Positions 1 through 10,381 of a DNA stretch of 28,251 nt are shown here, in pieces. Every line of letters starts with the position of its first letter. Position 1 is the first letter of the stretch. The position numbers and the translations under genes are program-made. Source of the DNA: Chara braunii (taxonomy: Eukaryota; Streptophyta; Charophyceae; Charales; Characeae); contig BFEA01000163.1 of NCBI GenBank assembly GCA_003427395.1, positions 422,404 through 450,654 of the forward strand. Direction: 5' to 3'. The notes below the pieces were generated by a model. The model saw only the letters and a list, made by a program, of their open reading frames with translations. It was not told the DNA's origin and searched no databases.

Positions 1-51
1 CCAAGACCCTCCTGGTCTTGGTGTACCTTGTGCCCTTGGAGACACCAAGGG
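1..51. repeat. Nested hairpins at the window edge
   Basis: Three perfect inverted repeats overlap here. CCAAGACC (1-8) pairs with GGTCTTGG (14-21). CCCTTGG (33-39) pairs with CCAAGGG (45-51). CTTGGTGT (17-24) pairs with ACACCAAG (42-49). The third stem competes with the other two, so the RNA or single strand could switch between two folds. The function is unknown. Confidence 0.5.
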
Positions 52-564
52 CCAGGTATCTTTTCTCTCTCTCCCCTTCCTCTACTAACCCACTCTCCAT
101 ACCTCTCTCTCTCTCTCCTCTTACTCATACCCCTTCCCCCAACCCCACCTTTTCTCCCACCACCCATTCTTTTACTCTATTTACTTCATCTCTTATTTTC
201 TTTCCTCCTTTTCTCCTTGCTTCTTGATCCCTCTCCACCTTTCCCCAACCCTCCTCTCCCCCAACTACCACCACATCATCCCCCCACCTCCAACTTCATC
301 TTTTTCTCTCTCCCACCTATTTCCTTCTTTTCTCCTTCACTTTTTCATTCCCCTTCCCCCCTACTTCGAATTTTTTCTGTTTTTTTTTTTTCTATCTCCC
401 TTTTGATTTATATTTTCTTTTTTTCCAAAAATTCGAAATATCTTCCTTCCCACCTTCTTTTCTCATTTTCTGATTTATTTTATTTATTTTTTTATTTATT
501 CTGAAAATTCGATTTTCTTTACGGCAACCCTAAATCTGATTAGGTGTTAGTCTTTCTTGCTTTC

Positions 565-874
565 GGCACACGTTTTGACCCCGTGGTTTTCCTTTAGTCT
601 TCTCGGCACACTTCGACCCCATGGGGGTAACGAAATGCTGCCAAAATTTTTGACAAATTAGATACTTCATTCCTCCCCACCTCCTCATCCACTTTCTACT
701 TCTTTATTTATTTATTAATTTATCTATTTATCTATTTATCTATTATTTCTTTATTTATTTTTTGAATTTTTTTTTTTTTTTTTTTGCGGCATCTTGACAC
801 CTAGTGTGCTCACCTTGGTCTCTCCTTTCCCCTTGGCACATTCTTGACCCCGTGGGGGGTAGGGAAATGCTGCC
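565..874 (+). repeat. Repeated 40-bp imperfect palindromes, leader of element A
   Basis: A motif of the form GGCACA..TTGACCCC..GGGGGTA..GAAATGCTGCC occurs at 605-642 and 835-874, with shortened versions at 565-586 and 787-806. Its ends are imperfect inverted repeats (GGCACATT against AATGCTGCC, and TGACCCC against GGGGGTA). The same motif occurs three times, inverted, in the leader of element B. It is conserved between copies whose surrounding low-complexity DNA differs, so it may be functional, for example as RNA structure, a protein-binding site or a recombination site. Confidence 0.6.
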
Positions 875-1060
875 GAAGAATTTCACAAAAATAAATATTA
901 TTTTCCCTTCACATCTTTTTACTTTTTTTTTTATTATTTTTATTATTTATTTATTTCCTTATTTATTTTTATTTTCTATCGAATCTCGCTATTTATTTAT
1001 TTTTCTCTCGCCCTTTCCCCCCTTGCTATTTTATTTTCTTGATAAGGTCACCGACACCGT

Positions 1061-1122
1061 ACCCTAACCACTCAAACTCCGGTTAGGGTTTTCTTAGTGT
1101 TTTTCTAGGGTTTAGGGTTCTT
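1061..1122 (+). promoter_or_regulatory. Telomere-box cluster upstream of gag A
   Basis: ACCCTAAC, GGTTAGGG and CTAGGGTTTAGGGTTC lie within about 60 bp, matching the plant telomere unit TTTAGGG and the telo-box AAACCCTAA known from plant promoters. The matching place in element B (14318-14385) has the same cluster. A regulatory role is inferred from position and conservation. An interstitial telomere relic is less likely because both elements carry it at the same point. Confidence 0.4.
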
Positions 1123-1306
1123 CAAAACCCCCCCTACTTCCCCGTCCTCTTCGGGCACCCTGGACCCGAACCAACCCTCCTCCTTTGACGGCGCCCGCGC
1201 TAGCCTTGCTAGCGCCGTTCGCCGCTTTCTACCGCGGACTTCCCCCTACGCCCTCCGCTCTCACGGACCTCTTCTGGCCCTCTCCAGTCCGGTCCGTCAT
1301 CTCCCC

Positions 1307-3369
1307 ATGGCCGACGGTGTGTCACACGCCGCCGACACGGCGATGACCACGACATCGGGTTCCACACCCGTGCCGGCGGACCAGGGCCAGCAGCCCCAGG
1401 GGGATCTGCACACCCTCCTCACCTCCCTCCTTGCGCCCATCCAGGCACAACTCGCGACCCTTGCGCCCATCCAGGCGCAACTCGCGACCCTCGCGCCCTT
1501 ACAGGCGCAAGTGGCGACCCTTGCCGCCGGCTTGCAACAACTCCAGGATGTTGTGTGTCCTCCATCTCCTGGCTCCCAGTCCGGGTCCCCCGTCCTCCGA
1601 CAGGGTGGCCACGGCGGAGCTTCCTCCTTCGCCGCCCCCGACCCGGCCATCTTGGTGAGTGTCCACGCCCATAGCACAATGGCGGCAACGAGCCAGGCCC
1701 TCCTTCAGTCCACGGGCGCACCCGCCCAGATTCCGGTCACGACGGCCACGGGACCACAACCCGCTACCATGGTCTCAGCTTTTCCGGGTGCCCCAATTTT
1801 CCCCCCTCTTTGCACGACCGCAGCGCCATCTGGCTCTCCCCCTTGTGGGATGCCTCGCGCCGCTCGTGCGTCTCCCCCTGCTATACCTCGCTCGACTTAT
1901 GTTCGAGGTCTCGACGACGAGATCGCCCAGCTGCGGACCGATCTCGCCCTCTCACGCCTTCAGCCACCCCCACCTTCACAGGTGGCCGCGCCTTCCGGCG
2001 CACCCTCTTCTTCCTCTATTCTTCCTTCCATGCAAGCTCGCTTCCCTCACCCTGCACCCTACCCATCCCCATCCTACCTCCTCCCCATCCCCTCGGTTGC
2101 TGCGACCTCTTCTACCGCAGGTCCCGTGCAGCCTACCGCTGTTTCCCTCGCCGCTCCACCATGCGGCCCGACCGTACAGTCAGCGGCACCCCCTCCTCCA
2201 GGACCTGCGCCGACTTATTCAGTCGTGGCGCAGTCCCCTGCTCCTCGATCCCCTCGCCGCCAAAACGGTGGCGCACCACTCGTCCGCTTGACGGACATTG
2301 CCTTGTATGACGGTACAGGCATACGCATGTCTAGGTGGCTACAGTCTGCCACCCGCACGCTCCAGCTCATGGGTGCCGCCCCCGACATGTGGGTGGCTCA
2401 CCTCTCCACGCGCCTGTGTGGCGGTCCTTCTGACGCCTGGGAGGATTTCTACGCTTACTCCGTTCGTGCGGGTCGGACTCCGACCTTCATGGATTTCCAG
2501 GCGTTCCTCGAGGATCGCTTCGGAACACGATATGACGTGACTGACGCCTTTGAGCGTGTCGTCACTACACGCTGGTCCGGCTCTGGTGGCGCGGCCGGCC
2601 TGGATCGCCACATCCAGGTCTTTCAGGACGCCCGCCTCATTTGTGACATGGCGTTCCTCCCCGAGGCGGCCCTTATCGATCGTTCTTGGCCAGCCTTCCG
2701 CTCGAGTACCGCTCCGAGCTATGGCGGTACGAGTTCACATCGGCCCCGCAGGCTTATAAGGCCGCCAGGGACCATCATCGGATGCGGGCCCGTCTTCACC
2801 CCGCTTCCTCCTCCCAGCCACAGCGTACTGGTTACGCCGCATCCTCCTCTCACGGCACTTCCCAGCGCCGTTCCCCNTTNCGCGGTCGCCCCCGCCGTTC
2901 CGCGCAACAGGGCCGCCACTTCTCGCGCCGCTTCAGCGCGCTCGCGTATGGTGAGCAGGACGCTGGTGCCTCGCTGTCGCCAGAGGGTGATCAAAGCGAT
3001 GACCTCGACCTCGGTGATGCCGTCCAGCACCACCTGGAGGACCCTACTCTCCCTATGGCTGAGCGCCTCCAGCTTATCCTCTCCACCCTTTCTCGGGCAC
3101 GCAACCGCCCTGGTCACGCTGGCGCGTCGCCCCCCGAGGTCCCTCAGCAGGACCTCCCTCAGGGCTTTGTTCCTCCTCGCGGTGTTCTTTCCGCTGAGGA
3201 GCGCACGGCTATTATGGGCCGACGTGGGTGTTTGCGATGCCGTCAGGACGGTCATACCTCCTCGCGGTGCCCTTATACCACCGCCCTCGACCGCCACTAC
3301 GCTGACCTTTCCCGCCAGCGTCGTGCTCAGTCCCCCCCTGACGCCTCGCATCCCCGCGGCGCCTCCTAG
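1307..3369 (+). pseudogene. gag: Gag polyprotein of element A (frameshifted)
   Basis: Gag forms the cytoplasmic particle that packages element RNA. The ATG at 1307 (CCCCATGGCC) opens a Pro/Ala/Ser-rich N-terminal region containing a three-fold repeat of LAPIQAQLAT at codons 42-71. The capsid-like core lies at about 2280-2760 and aligns with gag of element B (for example the WLQSATRTLQL and DARLICD segments). A zinc knuckle, CLRCRQDGHTSSRCP (CX2CX4HX4C), begins at 3229 for RNA binding. The reading frame changes near 2680-2688: the capsid C-terminus and zinc knuckle are in the frame that ends at TAG 3367-3369, while the first frame runs on as nonsense to 3457. One missing base explains this, either a mutation or an assembly error. 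Two N bases lie at 2877 and 2880. Pol follows in another frame. Confidence 0.85.
1431..1520 (+). repeat. Three 30-bp tandem repeats in gag A
   Basis: Units at 1431-1460, 1461-1490 and 1491-1520 encode LAPIQAQLAT, LAPIQAQLAT and LAPLQAQVAT. The first two differ by one base; the third has more changes. Leu, Ile and Val spacing suggests a short helical, possibly coiled-coil, segment. Gag of element B has a related but unrepeated stretch (LAPLQARLDALAPLERQV). Confidence 0.85.
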
Positions 3370-3374
3370 CTACG

Positions 3375-6300
3375 GTGCAGTGTCCACCTGCGCCCTCATC
3401 AGTAGTGGGCTTCCCGACATCTCCGTCGAGGTTCGCCCCTCTCGCTACTGGAGCTGAGGTATCGCAGGACTCGACAGAGTGTACTCAGTCCTCTGTCGCA
3501 GTACCGTCTGCGCCTCCGCAGACCACCGTCTCCCCTCCTTCCCCGCCGCAACGACCGACGCGTCGAACCATTCGCTCAGCCCGTTGCAGCGAGCAGCTCG
3601 CTACTCGCGAGGATGTTGGGTCCTCTCTTCTGGACTTGAGCATGCTCCAGGCTCGTCAGGAGCGACTCACCCTCCATGTCGTTGCCTTGTGTCGCCTTCT
3701 CACCATCCTCTCTGACCCTGATCGCACCCTCCCAATCATCCCAGTACGACTGGGGGCCTCCACAAGGGTGTACTTGGCGCTGTGGGATTCCGGTTCTCAG
3801 GGCGACTTCATTCACCCACGCGTGGTGAAAGAAGCCCGCTTACCCACGACAGGGTCTCCGACTCCCATCTCCGTGACCCTAAGGGATGACAAGACCCAGC
3901 GCTTCTTCGATCAGACGGTCACCGACCTCCCTTTCTTCCTCACTCTCGAGCAGACTGATCGTTTCCTGGCGTCTCGTCGCCACCGCTCCTTTGCACATTT
4001 CGATGTGATGGAGACGGGGTACGACTTCATTCACGGCACTCCGTGGTCTCGCCGGTTCCGCAGCACCGAGGCCGATTGGGCGACCAACACTCTCGTTCTC
4101 AAAACGAAGTGTGGACAGACGTATCGCGTGCCTTTCATAGGTACCACTGCGACACCACGCCCCGATCCTCCTCCCCCGGAGCCTTCCGTGCCCACACCAC
4201 CCCCTTCTATCGCTGTCACCTCGCCTCGGCAGCTCGCCCACTTCCTCCGACAGGACGACGTCACCTTCTTTATGGTGAACGTGACGGATCTCTTACACTA
4301 TGATCCACCTTGTCCTGAAGCCGAGCTTATCCCTCTGGAGCCAGATCCTCCTTCTATCTCCATGGCTCCCATCTCTACTTCCGTCCCTCCACCGTCCGTC
4401 GAGTCCACCCTGTCGTCGCGCGCTGACGCTGACGCTGAGGAACTCGCATGCTATACGGCTGACCTGGAGCCCGCAGTTCGTAACGTCATTCGAGAGTACC
4501 ACGACGTTTTCCCATCGTCGTTCTCGTACGCCGGCATCCCACCGATGCGCGACGTCGAGCACTCCATCCAGCTTGTGCCTGACTACCGTGTTCACCACCA
4601 GGCACCCTACAGACTCTCGATCCCCGAGGCCACAAAACTCGAGCGTCAGCTTGAGGAGCTCCTGAGACAAGGTTTCATTAAACTCAGCAACTCCCCGTGG
4701 GGTGCACCCGTCCTCTTTGCTCGCAAAGCGGATGGAACTCTCCGTCTCTGCATCGACTACCGCGGTCTCAACCGCTACACGGTTAAGAACAGCTACCTTA
4801 TGCCTCGTTCCGATGAGCTGTTCAACCGCCTAGCAGGCAACCGCTTCTTTACGAAGATTGATCTTTGTAGTGGTTACCATCAGATCCGCATCGCTGCAGC
4901 CAACCAGCCGAAGACCGCGTTCCAATCGCGATTCGGCCACTACGAGTTCACGGTGATGCCATTCGGCCTCACCAATGCACCCGCTACCTTCCAGAGGGCG
5001 ATGAACNACATCTTCAGGGACATCCTGCAGCAGTACGTTCTCGTCTACCTCGACGATATCCTGGTCTATAGTCGCACCCTTGAGGAGCACCTCAGACACC
5101 TCCGCGACGTCCTTGACCGCTTGCGCAGACATGGCTTCTACGCCAAGTTGAGCAAGTGCCGCTTTGCCCAGCACAAAGTGGACTTCTTAGGACACTACGT
5201 GTCTGACCAGGGTCTCCACATGGATGACGCGAAGATCACTGCTATTGCGGAGTGGCCCGCTCCCACATCTGCCAAGCAGCTTCGCAGCTTCCTAGGCCTG
5301 ACCAGCTACTATAGTAATTTCATCCGGGGATACGCTAGGTATTCCAACGTCCTTACCTCCACCCTCCTCCGGAAGAACCCACCCTGGGCTTGGACACCCC
5401 TCCACGAGGACGCCTTCCGCGCCCTCAAGAAGGCGGTGACATGNGCACCGGTTCTTCACCTACCCGATTTTGATCGCCCTTTTATCCTTACCGCCGATGC
5501 GTCAGACTTTGTTGTAGGAGCAGTGCTTTCTCAGGTCTTCCCCTCCTCTCCTGATTCCTCTCATCCTCGTATCCCTCGCTTCCCACCACCTACCCCTACC
5601 ACTGCTTCCCGACTGACGCCTACTCGTCCAGCTACTGACGAGCCTTCTATTGACTATTCTCCTACCATTGTCGAGGACGACACTGTCGAGTCTCACTCAG
5701 GTGATTGTCCGATAGCCTTCTACTCCCGTCAGCTCCTGCCCGCCGAGATAAACTACACTGTTGATGAATGTGAGGTTCTCGCAGTAGTTTATGCCGCTCG
5801 GCACTGGCGTCACTACCTGCACGGGGCACCATTCACGGTGCGCACGGACAACTCTGTTGTCCAGGCTTTTCTGACAAAGCCCACGGTCACTCCTCGACAG
5901 GCCCGCTGGTGGCGCGACCTATCTGAGTTTAGTTTCACCACTGAGCACATCAAGGGTGAGACTAATCGGGTCGCAGATGCCTTATCCCGGTGCCCTGACC
6001 ACGACCAGGAGCAGATCCAACTCTCTTCCATCTCGGTCACCATTGTCCACCACTCGGTGACCGACGAGTTTCGCACTCAGTACCGCCACTGCCCCGACTA
6101 TCGCGACATCCACGCGACCCTTCGGAGGGGCAAGACCGTCCCAACCTATTCTTTCGGGGACAACGGTCTCGTGTACTGGCACGGTTCACAGGGCACCAGA
6201 GAGCCCCGTATTTGCGTTCCCTCCACTGGACAGCTACGTGTCCGAGTAGTAGCAGAGTTCCATGACCAGGCAGCCGCCGGTCATATGGGCTTCCACAAGA

Positions 6301-7731
6301 CGTTGGCTCGTGTGAGCCGCCTGTACGTCTGGCCGAAGCGCAAGGACTTTGTGAAGGACTACGTCGCAGAGTGTCCCACNTGTCAGGAGGTGAACAGTGC
6401 GAACCACCTGCCTTATGGTTTGCTCCAGCCTCTTCCTATCCCTGAGGGTCGTTGGCAGTCCATCTCGATGGACTTTATCGGTCCTCTTCGTCCTCTGACC
6501 CCCCGAGGTCATGATGCTATTCTGGTCGTCGTCGACCGCTTCACGAAGCGTGCACGCTTTGTTCCGTGCCGCTATGCCATCAGTGCACGTGAGGTCGCCG
6601 ACATCGTGTTTGATCGAGTCGTGCGTGACCACGGCTTACCTTTGAGCATCATATCTGAATGTGACCCGCGCTTTACCAGCCGATTCTGGCGACGGCTCCA
6701 CGAGGTGTACGGCACTCGGCTCCGCTTCTCCTCGTCTTACCATCCTCAGACTGATGGTCAGACTGAGATCACGAACAGGACTCTCGGAGATATTCTCCGA
6801 AAAGATCGTTCGTGACGACCAGCAGTGGGATCTCCATCTTGCCCACGCGGAGATAGCCTACAACCACGCTGTCTCGCCAGCCACGGGGATGTTGCCTTAC
6901 TATTGCGACATCGACTATCACCCTCGTGTTCCCGCAGACTTGCTTCGACCGTCACAAATGCACCCCGACACGAGTTGTCCTGCGCTGGATGATTGGGTTG
7001 CACACATGATGTCGATCATGAAGACCGCACATGAGCACATAGCCGCTTCCCAGACTCGCATGGCCACACGTGCGAACCGATCGAGGATGGATCACCCATT
7101 CAAAGTCGGTGATGATGTGCTTATCGACGCCCGCCATTTATAGCTCGAAGCGGACACGCTTCACAAGTTTCGACGTCGCTTCTTTGGCCCATGCCGCATC
7201 CTCCAGGCCGTCGGTTCTGATACGGCATCTAGTTCGGTCAGCTTCCGTGTGAAGCTGCCCGACTACCTACGCCAGGCTCGTGTGCACGATGTCTACCACG
7301 TCTCGTTACTGCGTCCTTACCACAGACTGTCTGAGCATTTCGCTGGACGACCATACGAGCGCCCTCCACCCATCATGGTGGACGGCCACGAGGAGTTCCT
7401 CGTTTCAGACATCATTGGTCGCCGAGTGACCGACGACAACCCTCCCCACATCGAGTATCTCGTACGGTGGAAGGGTTACCCTGATGAGGAGGCTACCTGG
7501 GAGCCCCTCGAGCACTTGCAGCACGCTCGCATGTTGGTGCGTGCCTATGACCGTGCTCGTCGTGCTGAGTTCACTGCTCCTCCTTAGCCCACTGACCCTC
7601 CTCCTTCTCCCCCGGCTGAGGAGACCGCTGAAGTCGAGCCTGCTCCATCTGAGGCAGACCTTCAGCAGCAGTCGGATGCTTCTGAGCGTCCACAGCGCAC
7701 TCGTCGTCGTCCTGCTCGATACGACGATTGA
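3375..7731 (+). pseudogene. pol: Pol polyprotein of element A (PR-RT-RH-IN-chromodomain)
   Basis: Residues count from GTG 3375; the frame is open from about 3345 and has no nearby ATG, so gag-pol frameshifting is likely. Protease: [14 protein letters not shown] at 138-140. [13 protein letters not shown], then [19 protein letters not shown] and YLDD (558-561). RNase H: TADAS near 708 to VADALSR, interrupted by a Ser/Pro/Thr-rich insertion (722-778). Integrase: an HHCC zinc region, MDFIG, then SECD where gypsy integrases have SDRD (Asp to Glu at 6657-6659), and HPQTDGQTE. An extra A in the A-run at 6800-6803 shifts the frame. The rest reads on through TAG 7141-7143 to a chromodomain (about 7400-7560, YLVRWKGY and ATWEP). 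After TAG 7585-7587 the frame stays open to TGA 7729-7731, ending RTRRRPARYDD. The product would copy RNA to DNA and integrate it, with the chromodomain reading histone marks. It is clearly inactive as read. Confidence 0.9.
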
Positions 7732-8876
7732 CTCTTACTTACCTTCCCACGTCTTTGACTTCTCAGTACTCCATCAACATCAGTTTTGCTACTTCAGCTC
7801 GCCGACGTTGTGGCTCTTCCTCGACGGCATTCCGGACTTCTGATCGTGGACGTCATCGGCAGCTTCATGGACTTCGTCACGATCAGCTCTGCCTACTTCA
7901 GACGTCATCACTCTCTTACCACTTTACCTTGTACAGTACCCTGCTTGTGTCGCATGATGGTCTCCCTTTAGCCGGGTTCCTCTGAGTTGGGCTCTCCCTT
8001 GGTATACGCACAAGCATCGGGACCGTAGTGTTGCCCTGGCTTCCCATCTTACGGATCTAGCTCCGACTTCCCTCAGTTAGGAGTCATTTGCATGATTCCC
8101 TTACCCATCACCTTCCTACCCTCTTCCGGCCCTCACGCCCTAGTTAGGCAGCCCCGCATGCTTCATCTAGGTGCGCCCAGTATACCAGGCTCCCTTGTTC
8201 CCTTGCATGGTCGACCCTCCATAGCGGTCACCCCTTAGTCGAGCTTTACCCGCCCTGATGGTCTATCTGTTAGGGTCATTGGTTTTGTTCGCTCGCAGTT
8301 CCCTACCCTCATTGAGCCTGATGACATGTGTCTCCCTGTTATCTATGTGTGGATGCCCTTAGGAGTTTTCGACCCCTAGGCTGCATTCGCCACCCTCAGA
8401 GACCATCCCACCCTTTGGTTTGCGACACACTCCTCCTGTGACATATGGTTGTTTTGTTGATTGCTTTGTTGCTCTCAGACTGAGGTTACTGCCTCTGACA
8501 TTTCTAGGATTTAGTTGTTCTGCTTTTGCTGTTCTTAGGACATACACTAGTCAGTTGTTTCCAGACTGAGGCTAGTGCCTCCAACATTCTAGGATCTAGT
8601 TGTAATTACTTTCTGCTCTCCTAGGACATGTATGCTAGTTAGTTGCTTCTGCTTTCCTAGGACATGTATGCTAGTTAGTTGCTTCTGCTTTACTTAGGCT
8701 GTTAGCCGTGACATTGTTGTTTTGTGACATTTTATATCCTTGGTTGCATCGCATGGACTCAGCATGGAGCTTGCTTCGCATCCTAGACTACTCAGGTTTT
8801 TCTTTTTCTTTGGTAGAGTTCCGCTTCTTGACGGAAGCGTGTTTGCATCTAGGCGATCCATCACAGGCCGAGGATC
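7732..8876 (+). other. 3' noncoding region of element A
   Basis: No credible coding frame is present; the open frames are short and lack domains. The stretch lies between the last pol stop and the LTR-like segment and is T/C-rich. It contains tandem repeats at 8476-8697. It may be the 3' untranslated region or part of a longer LTR. I see no clear polypurine tract just before 8877. Confidence 0.5.
8476..8697 (+). repeat. Tandem repeats downstream of pol A
   Basis: Two diverged units of about 86-89 bp begin CAGACTGAGG at 8476 and 8562 and share TCTAGGAT.TAGTTGT and CTTAGGACAT-type segments. Inside the second, a 36-bp unit beginning TTCTGCT.TCCTAGG repeats at 8611 and 8647, with a partial third copy at 8683. 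Nested repeats like this are common in retrotransposon regulatory ends. The role here is unknown. Confidence 0.75.
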
Positions 8877-9196
8877 GTGTAGCGGACCTCTGGTTGGTTG
8901 GCCTGTGAGACCAGCCCCTTGGCCTGTTCTCACAGGCCTGTGTTCTATTCGGGGGCAGTCCAGTCCAGTCCAGGCNGGTACCTCTGTCGGTACCAGCCAG
9001 TCCAGTCCAGTCCCGTCAGTCCGCTGGGNTATANCCCANCAGTTGTCTGTTTTNGCTCTCATTCTACAGTTGCACGATTTTGGAGTACGTGCGTTGGAGT
9101 CCAGCGTGGGAGCTGCGCTGTGCATCTCGCTCCCCCTTCTTCCTCCATCTCCATCTCTACCACTAGCGGAGCACCACACCTAGTGGGTCCGCTACA
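8877..9196 (+). repeat. LTR-like 320-bp segment with hairpins
   Basis: The segment begins TGTAGCGGACC and ends GGTCCGCTACA, an 11-bp perfect inverted repeat with the TG...CA ends of retroviral-type LTRs. Inside are GGCCTGTGAGA (8900-8910) pairing with TCTCACAGGCC (8928-8938), GGCNGGTACC (8973-8982) pairing with GGTACCAGCC (8989-8998) flanked on both sides by CAGTC repeats, and GCTGGG (9023-9028) pairing with CCCANC (9035-9040). Five N bases fall in or near these hairpins. It may be the 3' LTR of element A, a solo LTR, or a small foldback/MITE-like element. I see no obvious target-site duplication. Confidence 0.45.
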
Positions 9197-9374
9197 AAGG
9201 GTCAGTTCTGATACTTGATTGGGGAAATTTCAGGGATCTCTTTCGGACCCCTAATTTTTCCCGATCGGCCTGATGGAAGCGCAGGTCGATTCTCCCCTAG
9301 GCGCTTAGCCCAAGGCTCAATCCTGTGTATTTCGGGTGGCCGACTGGGTTGCGGCCCGCCCAGCACCGTGAAGA
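9197..9374 (-). other. Unassigned segment between element A and element B
   Basis: Similarity to element A stops at about 9370-9380, just downstream of the protease, where RT should begin. The open frame continues leftward through unrelated residues to a TGA at 9202. On the minus strand AGTATCAGAACTGACC lies just before the LTR-like segment and faintly resembles the TATCAGAGC part of a Met-tRNA primer-binding site, but the usual TGG start is absent. The segment could be a deletion scar or a foreign LTR fragment. Confidence 0.35.
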
Positions 9375-10376
9375 TGGAGGAAGGGTCAGGGGGATCGGGC
9401 TCTAGTGAGATGAGCTCAACCTCGGGACAGAGTGGATCATACCGAAGAAGATCCATGACGTTCGCTGAGTAGAACGTAACGTCCTCCTGTCGTATGAAGT
9501 GAGCCAACTGACGAGGAGAAGTGAAGGCGATGTCGGGATGGCATCCAAAGGAACAAGTGTCCTCGGGAGGTAGGTCGGGAGGGATGTTGCCCGTGGTCCT
9601 AATGAAGGGGAATCGATGGGTCTGACCACACTTCGTTTCGAGAACGAGTGTCTCGGTCTCCCATTCGGCCTCTGTGCCACAGAGCCGGTGAGACCATGGG
9701 GTGCCAAGGAAAAAGTCGTACCCAGTCTCCAGCACGTTGAAGTATGCGGAGGAATGGTAGCGCTAAGGCGCCTGGGTACTATTCGGTGGCTGGAGGGTGA
9801 GGGAAAAGTGGAGGTTGGGGATCGTATGATTTAAGAAGTTTTGCGTCTTGTTATCTCCGAGGGTAACGAGATAGGAGAGCGGGACCCGCAGGTAGCTAAA
9901 CAAGCATTCTCAACCACGCGAGGGTAAACGAAGTCTCCCTGTGAGCCGAAGGCCCATAAAGCGCGGTACACCCTCATAGATGTCCCCAAGCGGATAGGAA
10001 TGATGGGGAGGGTGCGATCAGGGGCAGAGAGCAGAGTGAGAAGACGACGCAGCATGTTCGTGTGTCTCGTGAGTCGCTCCTCCTGACGAGCCTGGAGAAT
10101 ACTCAAATCCAGGAGAGATGACACAATGTCATCGCGAGTCACCAGCTGAGCACTACAACGAGCTGTTCGAATGGCGCGACGTGTCGGAAGTCTCAGAGGG
10201 GAAGGACTAGATGCAGCGGTCTGCTGTGGGGAAGACGGTACCTCGACGGATGGTGGGGTAGAGGGAACTACATTTGTCATGTCCTGAGGATCCTCTGGTG
10301 GGTTAGCCAAAGTGGCAAACCGCGACTCTGTGGTCGGGAAGCCGGCTACGTGCAAGGCCTCACCGGTACACTGCAC
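9375..10376 (-). pseudogene. Protease-region remnant of pol, element B
   Basis: The frame begins at GTG 10376 with MQC, as in pol of element A, and runs through LPIIPIRLGTSMRVYRALW then FGSQGDFVYPRVV. Element A has DSG at the protease active site, but here the residues are AFGSQGD, so the catalytic Asp is lost. A stop at 9831 and a frame change follow. The next frame (from 9735) matches the [13 protein letters not shown] to [17 protein letters not shown] part of element A. Similarity ends near 9375, before RT. The product would have been the aspartic protease that matures gag-pol. Confidence 0.8.
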
Positions 10377-10381
10377 CCTGG

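Larger units (their letters stand above)
1..1306 (+). other. Pyrimidine-rich 5' leader of gypsy element A
   Basis: This stretch has no credible gene. Bases 50-540 and 650-1020 are almost pure C/T with long T runs (for example about 766-785), so the open frames across it are Ser/Leu/Pro/Phe-rich low-complexity translations. From about 538 rightward it resembles, in inverted orientation, the sequence to the right of the gag of element B (about 14260-14900). That makes it the 5' untranslated leader of this retrotransposon family. It carries repeated palindromic motifs (565-874) and telomere-box motifs (1061-1122), then becomes GC-rich just before the gag ATG at 1307. No copy of the 8877-9196 LTR-like segment is visible here, so the 5' LTR is either outside the window or lost. 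Confidence 0.6.
538..9196 (+). mobile_element. Ty3/gypsy chromovirus-type retrotransposon A
   Basis: The order leader, gag, protease, RT, RNase H, integrase, chromodomain is that of the chromovirus branch of Ty3/gypsy (Metaviridae). The left boundary is where similarity to element B begins. The right boundary is the end of an LTR-like segment at 8877-9196 that starts TGTAGC and ends GCTACA. A matching 5' LTR is not visible, so both edges are tentative. The element is defective: a gag frameshift near 2684, a pol frameshift near 6800, in-frame TAG codons at 7141 and 7585, and an altered integrase catalytic residue. It faces element B, a relative, in convergent orientation. Confidence 0.85.

Noticed and set aside
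18-504. Open frames of 60-158 codons in the first 500 bases
   Set aside because: They translate C/T-rich low-complexity DNA into Ser/Leu/Pro/Phe runs and have no domain.
1297-1759. Minus-strand frames with Cys/Trp repeats opposite gag A
   Set aside because: They are antisense to a well-supported gag and mirror its 30-bp repeats.
3320-3345. C CCC CCT as a -1 slippery site at the gag-pol junction of A
   Set aside because: Slipping there leads straight into TGA in the -1 frame, so the productive shift must occur further downstream.
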